Positions 52,001-61,000 of a stretch of 64,000 bases of DNA are shown here, piece after piece; the stretch's first letter is position 1; each line of letters starts with the position of its first letter. The notes below the pieces were generated by a model. The model saw only the letters and a list, made by a program, of their open reading frames with translations. It was not told the origin of the DNA and made no database searches. The stretch is taken from NCBI GenBank assembly GCA_026874595.1, contig CM049320.1:20655714-20719713 (forward strand), written 5' to 3'. Origin of the DNA: Sipunculus nudus. Taxonomy: Eukaryota > Annelida > Sipuncula > Golfingiida > Sipunculidae. The translations under genes were made by a program, and so were the position numbers.

Positions 52001-55000
52001 AAAACTCTATCGGATTTTGCAAATTTTTTGGCTAACTGCATTTTCTTAGATTTTATAGGGAAAAAGCTAAAAAAGCTTAAAAAATCTTCTCCGAATCTGT
52101 TCAGCAAAATTGTCCAATATTTTACAGAAATGATTCCTGAAACAATCTCTCTCAAGTTTGTTCAAATGGTTTAAGTTTGGTGATTTCTGGTCAAGTTACA
52201 GGAAGTTGAACTTAGTCATCTGTCCTAAAAAGCATACTAAAATTACAATCTCAGAAATGGCTTGAGCTATCATCACCAAACTTTATGCCAATGTTGGTCA
52301 CATGAGTCATATCTGAAAATGAGGTATTGGTGGCGCCACCTGCATCGGCCTTTTTTGTACGGGGGTCATCAGTGCCTGTATCATACTGACAGCTACAAAT
52401 AACTTCTTCTCAAAAACCACTGGGCCAAATTATTAAATCTCACACATTAATTATCCTTAGGTGTTGATAATTAAAGTTTGTTCAAATGGTCTCAGTTCAG
52501 TGACTTTTGGCTGAGTTATGGGAAGCTGAATTTAGTCATATGCCATAACAGCCCATGTTAGCTAAGTGGCTACCAAAATCTTCTTCTCAAAAACCACTGG
52601 GCCAAATTCTTAAATCTCACACATTAATTATCTTTGGATGTTGATAATTAAAGTTTGTTCAAATGGTTTTGGTTCTATGATTTTTGGCTGAGTTATGGGA
52701 AGCTGAACTTTCCCATTTTGCTGTATTTTCCCATATGAGTTATAAACCTACAAAACGTTTTTCGACTGATGATACTGAGGCCAGTTTGTTTAATATTTTG
52801 CAAGAATAATTCCCTGAATCATTCTTATAACAATTGTCTTTTACGGTTCCAGAAAATGAATTTTGGCTGAATTATAAAGATTGATTTGAGTCATTTACCA
52901 TATATGTAAGCTGTGTGAAGCAGATACATGTATCTAGCCTAGCACCAGTTTATCAGCATCCATTACATCATGCCACTAGACATTTAGATTTCAGGTTATC
53001 TATGGAAATATTGACAAGAATGTTTTTTAAAAGTTTTTAAAAAATGTAGATTTATGATATTACATATCATCTGTACACTAACTCATAATTTCTCAGGAAT
53101 AGCAGGAGCTACCATCCCCAAATTTTATGCAATTATCTGTCACATATCAAATGTTGATGGATTCAGCTTATTTTTGCTATCTGCATTTACTTAGAATTTA
53201 CAAGGAAAAAGCTGAAAAAAACGTTAAAAGTCTTCTTCTTGTAAACAGTTCAGCCAGATTGTTCAATATTTTACAGAAATGATCCCAGAGGCGAGCCCTC
53301 TCAAATTTGTTCAAATGGTTTGTGTTGGATAAATTTTAGCAGAGTTACATAACAGGCCAAGATTGTGTATGTTTCTTGAATAGGTTGAGAAACTGCCAAC
53401 TGTTTCAGATTTGGCAACAGATCAAGAGTTCATTCAGTGCAGCCAAATATAGGTCAACAGTTCAATCAGTGCAGCCAAGCACAAGGCATGTGATCACCTC
53501 TTGGGCAGCATGTGATCATCTAATGGGTAGCATGTGAACACCTCATGAGTATCATGTGATCACCTCATGGGTGTCATGCCCCTGAGGGCTGCATATGGAG
53601 CCAATCTGTGAGCTTATGTAATTGTGTGGCTACTATTTCAGATTTGGCAATAGGCAAAAGGTCAGCCTGGATTTATTTATAGCTTTGGCAGACTGCCAAC
53701 TGTGTCAGATTATGCAACAGGTCAAGAGTTCACTCAGTGCAGCCAGGTACAGGTCAAAAGTTGACTCAGTCTAGCCAGGTGTAGGTCAAGAGTTCACTCA
53801 GTGCAGTAGCCTGAGCCAGTAATTTGTCACAGTACACTCTGGGCAACAGCCTTTCTCACCTAAGCCTGGTCAGCCTCGTCCATCAGACTCAAGGTAAGTT
53901 TGATGTATTGTCCTGATATTCTGACCTGTCTATGTGTCTTTAATGGCTTTCTCATTCACAAGACAGGTGTCGCCATCTACAATGACTTTTGCAAAGTGTA
54001 TGTGCCTGCTTATTTCTACAGAAGAATTTGATATATCAGCCTGAAATTGGACATATTTGTACATGTCAAATAGCTTTGTCATATACAAGACTGGTGGTGC
54101 CACCTGCAATAATTTTTGTGCTGTGTGCACCCATGCGAGAATTTCAGCAGTGATATTTGTGTATTGTTTCTTGTTCAAAATGTTTAGTACTTGCATTGTT
54201 CATATATATGAAAAGTAGTGGTTCAGCATTGAAGCATTATACCTGGTGTATGTCCATATGCACAGGTTCGCATTAGGCCTGTAGGCCTTGTTATAGAAAG
54301 AACCAAAATTTCGATGATCCTCCGTCAGCTTGGCACGTTCCGGCCCTCCCTAACGGTCAGTGCCGTTACGGGGCTACAAATTGCCCAGTTCGTGCTTTAC
54401 GTTACTATCTTAAAGCTACTCATTCTTTACGGGGGGGGGGGGGGGGGGGGGGCAAGAAGTTTTTTATTTCAACGAAAGTCACCACTTCAAACAAAGAAAT
54501 TAGCCCTATCACCATTAGTGCGTGGCTAAAAGCTACTTTTGTCGCCGCCTATGAGTCGGCTTCTCCATCAACCTTAGAGCAGCTTCACATCAAGGGTCAT
54601 GACATTCAAGCTCTTTCTACATCGTTGGGCCATATCTTGGGGATTTCCCCAAATCAGCTGGTCAAGAAAGGCTATTGGAAGTCACCTACTACCTTCACCC
54701 TCTTTTATCTCAAGGATGTTCAGTTACAAGCTTCGGGCCTTTATTCCTTGGGCCCGGTGATTGCGGCGAGGTCCTACAGTTTTCCAGGCTGTCATTGCCT
54801 TCTACGTCTGTTCCGGCAGCGACATCTTCGTCTGCTCCATCCCAGCACTGATGTTCTCATCTTTCCGTCGTTTCAGGTAGGTGTCCCCTCCCCAAGGTTT
54901 ATCTGTTATATTTTCATTAATACAGAAACAGCTCACAATTATGTTTACGTAATAAAACCCCCCCATTCCCTCCCTGTGAATGGTGGTTTTGTTAGTCAAC

Positions 55001-58000
55001 TGTTGTGAGCTTTTCTGCATTACAAACAACGCTCCCTCCCAGTCCACTTCCTTCTGCCTTCGAAAAATGTAATTACAGGAAACAGAAGTGTGACCTAGAT
55101 ACACAGGAACGAGGCAGGATGGGCGATAATAGGCCCAATAAGGGAAAATTTTAGGTTGGCTTACTCTGGCGTATAAACTTTAACAGAGAAAATTCTCATT
55201 AATACAGGAAAGCTCACAACAGTTTACTAACAAAACCACCATTCACAGGGAGGGAATGGGGGGGTTTTAATTGTCAGGAAATGTATGGATTAGTTCCATT
55301 AATATGCAAGAAAATCAAATGTTTTATTTTTAGCTCAGCTGACTATAAGTCATCTGAGCTATATTCGTGGTCCATTGTCCGTCTGTCTGTTTGTCTACCC
55401 GTCCTGGCGTCCGTCCTTAAAACAGGCACATTTGGACACCGTTGGACCTACAAATCTGAAATTTGGCATGCTGTTAGATGTCCCCAAAATCTCCTATCAA
55501 ACCAAAAACTGGGTCCCTGTGACTTTGTTCCTTTGAAAAATTAAGGAAAAACTTCATATTTCCATTAAAAACCTATTATTACACTTCAGGACTGCCTAAT
55601 ATCAAAACCACTTATCTGTTTTTTTTTTAATATTTATCAGAAGTATTCTTCTATATATTTCCTATACACATGCCAAAAATTAAGTCTGTAAAGAGTAATT
55701 TATTGGCCCAAACATAATGGACTTTGTAAAAAATCAGGAAAAATATTTACTCAAGTAACATGAAAGTTATTGAAGCTAGAGAATTCTTTTCAAGTATATA
55801 AATTTGTTTTATTAAGATTCAATTGTATACCCAAAATTAGATCTGTATTTTGTAAAACTTATAAGTTATTAGCATAAACATAAAATCAGTACCTTAAATT
55901 TTACCCCACTTTGACCATGGCACATTTTTTTCATGTGTGTACTGTTGATTTAATTTTCACAGCATGTAAACATAATTACAGTGGAACCCCACAATTACAA
56001 CCACCCCTGGGACTGAGCAAAGTGGTCGTAATTTGGGGGTGGTCATATTTGTGAAACTCTTACCTCAGTTTCACATAACCCGCCGAAGTTTAATGTGTAT
56101 CAGTGTGTTTCAATTGGATATCTTTAATGTGAATTATAACAAAATGTTTTACTGTGCAGTGACCCTTGTTATGAATGTTTTTTGTGTGTAGTTAAAAAGA
56201 AAACTTTTTTTAAATATTTACTCTTGATAAAAATAAATATACATGTACACATACATAATGCCTGACAATTAATTCAAAATTACACTAAAGGCAATAAGAA
56301 AACCTACTGAATACATATTGAACATGATACATGGTAGTATGTGCACGAAAGCCGTGGGACTTGAAATTTTGAAAGCACTGTGAATATCAATGGATGTTAA
56401 ATCTTCACGAATGAGTCTAAAGTAGTTTGTTGTGAGGTCACGCATGTAGAGGCACAGCCAATTGTTGCCGGTGTTGCCGCCTTGATTTAAGTCACTATCT
56501 GGTGTTGGCTTCTTGATAAACCCCACTTTCTCCCTCAAGTAGAGCTCTTTCCGAGGCATTGTCGCACAACAGCAAGCAATTTAAACGCAGACTGAAGCAG
56601 TATAGAAATAAACTGACAGCAATCTATCCAATAAGGTGAGACAATCTGTGGAATTTGCTCCTATGAAAGCTTTATTTATACATTTTCTCACTTCACAATA
56701 CTCAGTATAAGCTACATGGGCACATTTAGGATTAACTAGGTTAAATTTGGACCATTGAGGATTGAACAATATGTGATGAGTAGAAATACTAAGCTCTCAC
56801 CCTGCAGTTCGGGTAGCTGTAATACAGGTGATCACTGAGGGGCAACTAGCATCGCTAGCCCCAGACCTCAGGGCAGTTAGCCAGGCTCATTAAATAATCA
56901 GTTACCCTCTTTGATGTATCACGTACGCCTCAACAAGTCTTGGCGCGGACATTGATTCAGGAAGATATGCAGGACCAGATTAACACTCGGGTTGGGAAAC
57001 CTTGTTACCCTCTTTGATCTATCGTTAAGGCGCATGTGACAATTATTAAGGCACAGTCATTGCCTCGTGACAAATGTTGTTTCAGTATTTCTAGGCGGTG
57101 GTCGCATTAGGGGAGTCGCATAATTGCTGGGGCCAGGAAATCTGGTCGTAATTCTGAATTTAGAGGTGGTCTTAATTTTGAGTAATTAATAAATATAAAT
57201 AAACAAAAAAATATTTGGGACCAAGCAAAGTGGTCGTAATTGTGGGGTGGTCGCAATTGTGGGGTGGTCGCAATTGTGGGGTGGCCGCAAGGCGGGGTAT
57301 TGTATTGCAAGGCACTGTATTTAATTTGTTTAAATCTGAAATTTGAAAATAAAAGGTGGAAAATTAGGCTAGTTATTGAATTTTTTCTTGAGGCTCTATT
57401 GTAGTCACTTGCTTTGTTCCAGATGCAGGTAGGCCATTCCAGGTCACTGGAAGTCAGCTATGCCAGGGTTCCTGATTTGTTACAGTCACTGGGGGAGATC
57501 CCCTGCTGTGACAGGTGTACAATTGTTCTCATATAACACCCCCCCACCCCCCCACCCCCATAAATATACAAATATACATTTTCAAAAAATATTTCACAGA
57601 TCTTAACCTTACTTGGTATATGAATAGATATGGGTGAGAGGACGACACCTATTTAAAATGAGGTCCTGACCTTTACTAGGAGAGTGTCCTTGACCTTAAA
57701 TATGTCAAATTTTGGGAAAATCACACAAATTCTTAAATATCTTAAGAAATCTTGCATGGATTGATCCCAAAATCAGGTTGATCGAAGATCATGGGTCAGG
57801 TTGTCATGTTCCAGAAACTGGTGGCACCATTTATAATTCTTTACTTGTTTATGTGCCTTTTAATACCCCCAAAATTGCCACTTGACAGTACTGTGAGCAT
57901 TATAAGTCAAAAACTAATAAACAGATTTCTTTTATATTTTGCATATACATAGATATGGGTTATGGAATGATGTTTATTTAAATTGGGGTCATGACCTTTC

Positions 58001-61000
58001 CTATGAGAGTGGCCTTGACCTTGAATATTCCTTTATTTGGTGAAATTCACACAAAATCTTTAATAACTCAAAAAATATCTCACGGATCTTTACCAAACTT
58101 GCTATATGTATAGATAAGGGTGAGAGGATGACGCCTATTTGAAAGAAGTCATGACCTTTACTAGGAGAGTATCCTTGACCTTGAATATGTCCAATTTTGG
58201 GGAAAATCACACAAATTCTTAAATATCTCAAGAAATCTTGCATGGATTGATCCCAAAATCAGGATGGTCAAAGATCATGGATTGGGTTGTCATGTTCCAG
58301 AAACTGGTGGCGCAACCTATAATTCTTGTTTATATGCCTTTTAATACCCCTGAAATTGCCACTTGACAGTACTGTGAGCATTATAAGTCAAAAACTAATA
58401 AACAGATTTCTTTTATATTTAGCATATACATAGATATGGGTTATGGGATGATGTTTATTTAAATTGGGGTCATGACCTTTCCTATGAGAGTGGCCTTGAC
58501 CTTGAATATTCCCATATTTGGTGAAATTCACACAAATTCTTTTATATCTCAGTAAGGGATACATGGAATGATCCAAAAATCAAATTGACCGAAGATCTTG
58601 GATAGCTTTGTCTTTTGGCGAAGACAGGTGGTGCCACCTTGTGTCGTTTTCTTGTTAAAATGATGTTAACGCAATCACTTTGTAAGAATTTGAGGTACAT
58701 TCACCAAACCCACAGGTTTGATGCATCATATCAACAGCAGGTCAAGTTCGAACATGGATGACCTTGATGCATTTTTTCAAGGTCACAGCAGTGATTATGC
58801 TAAAATGATATTAGGGCAATAACTCAAAAAGAATTTGTGGTACAGTCTCCAAACCTACGGTTTAGATGCATCTTATCAAGGGCTAGGCCAAGTTCGAATA
58901 TGGATGACCTTGATGCATTTTTCAAGGTCACAGAGGCGATAACGATGGAATAATGTCAACTTTAATATCTCACTGAGGGATGCAGGGATTGATCCAAAAA
59001 TCAAATTGACGTTAGATCGTTGATAGCATTGTTTTCTGCAGAAGACAGGTGGTGCCACCTTGTGTTGTTTTCTTGCTAAAATGATGTTTAAACGGAATAA
59101 CTTAGTAAGAATTTGAGGTACAGTCACCAAACCCACAAATTTGATGCATCTTATCAACAGCAGGCTAGGTCAGATTAGAACATGGATGACCTTGATGCAT
59201 TTTTTTCAAGGTCACAGCAGCGATTATGCTAAAATGATATTGGGCAATAACTCAAAAAAAGAATTTGTGGTGCAGTCACCAAACCTACAGTTTAGATGCA
59301 TCTTATCAAGGGCTAGGCCAAGTTCGATTGTGGATGACCTTGATGCATTTTTCAAGGTTACAGAGGCTATAACGCTGAAATGATGATTACTTTAATATCT
59401 CACTGAAGGATGCATGGATTGGTCCATCAAAGAGATATGTCATACAGTCACAATTCATAAATCCCCTCTTCAGCATAGATAATCATAACATTATATCTGT
59501 CAAATTGAAATCTTGCGGACTTCCATACTCTTTAGATCCTTCAACAAATAGCCTTATCATCATTCTACCACTGCTTAGTGTACTGTCATTGCATTCATAT
59601 ATGCTCAAATATATTGCTATTTTCAACAGCTCCCAAATAAATAAAAAATAAACCACTATATTTACTGCATATTAATCCATCAGTCAGGTGATTTCATACA
59701 TCATTTACTCACATATTACATTATATTCCTTTATAATAGCCCAACATGTCCATGATATTTATAAGGTTTGTCAACTAAATATAGTATCACAATGGTGATA
59801 CATTTATAGTTTAATCACGATCAGCAGAGCACCATTTCCCATGGGTCCCTTGTTTTTTTTTTTTTTTTTGCTTTTGAAACACTTAAAATAAATTTGTCTT
59901 GTTCACTTTGAATTTTCAGGTTTTAGTCCTTTTCATGGATATTGACATAGTTTTAAAAATGTTTTTATATTTTACTTTACTTGAAGCTAATAAATCAAAC
60001 AGAGAAAAAGAATATGAAAGGCGAGAGGCTCGGCCAGCCCCTAAAGAACGGGAACGAACCAGGGAGGATCGCAATATACAGCGAGAACGGGAAAGGGAGA
60101 AGAAACAGAGAGAGGTAGAACTGGAAGCCAGACGGAGGGAGAAGTCTCGCCTGGAAAGGTACCATTTCTGCCTCAAACTGGCGTGTTTTTCTGAGCTTAT
60201 GGAAAGTTCTGTTCATTAAGTACAGTGGAACTCCACAATTAAAACCACCTTGGGGACTGACCAAAGTGGTGCAATTTTGGGGTGGTTATATTTGTGAAAT
60301 TCTAAGCTCTGTGATCATATATACAGGAACATAGGTGGTCATAATTGTGGAGCTGGTTGCAAGGTGGGGTTCCACTCTACAGCGGAGTCTGTCTAAAAGA
60401 CCACCTTTCTGTGAAGGCCACCTGTCTATTAAGACCACCCTTGAGTGAACTGAAAACACACTGGATATATTTGACCTGTCTGATTTGACCACCTGTGAAT
60501 TAAGACCACTTCTGACCAGTCCCATGGTCAGTCTTATTACACAGGTTGTACTGTATCTGAAAATGTATTCCTACTCCACAAAATAAACATCTCCATGGCC
60601 CCAGCAAAATTTCATTGAGTAACTAGAAATCTGTTTTCACCTATTTGGCCCATATTCCCAGGTTGATTCAAGCATAAGTGACTGTAGATTTGTGAATATT
60701 CATTGATGACATTCCTGAAAATGGATCATGTTCCTAATCTATTCCTAAATCTTATCAATTCCTCTTTGGTTAATATTTAAAAATGCCCTTTTCAGACATG
60801 AGCTTCTGTTCATAATTGTGTGAGGTATGTTGTGAACAAACACACAAACACAGGGGGATGAATACATATCCTCCTGATGGAGGCAAAGACATTAGAACGG
60901 TAACCAAGTATATGACAACATAAGGAGCATCCAGTTTTTTTTTTTTTTTGGTGGGGGGTTTGTTAAATTAAGCATCAAAAGGTCTCAAAGAGAAAAATAA

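Larger units (their letters stand above)
45491..55266 (+). mobile_element. DIRS-type tyrosine-recombinase retrotransposon with two nested insertions
   Basis: The order is a left inverted terminal repeat, gag-like region, reverse transcriptase-RNase H, overlapping tyrosine recombinase, internal complementary region (54,909-55,022) and right inverted terminal repeat. The outer edges are read from the internal complementary region, which is the reverse complement of the right end joined to the left end (7 G then TTTTATTACG). Both chromosomal junctions share GGTTTT, as expected for recombinase-mediated integration without a normal target duplication. After removing the hAT element (with one target copy) and the roughly 2.4-kb insertion, about 5.4-5.5 kb remain, normal for DIRS. 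No methyltransferase domain is evident after RNase H. GC content is clearly higher than in the host DNA. It lies in CDK11 intron 2, in the same orientation as the gene. Confidence 0.9.
55327..59854 (+). mobile_element. family A element, copy 2, with a nested pogo-like insertion
   Basis: It begins with the same terminal hairpin and GTCTGTCTG-rich tract as copy 1. The first 600 bp align closely with copy 1 (for example 'gttagatgtccccaaaatct'). It is interrupted at 55,979-57,317. The body then holds two tandem units of about 487 bp and two of about 425 bp. The last 410 bp match copy 1 and end CCCATGGGTCCCTTGTTT in a T-run. It starts only 60 bp after the DIRS element. Confidence 0.75.
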
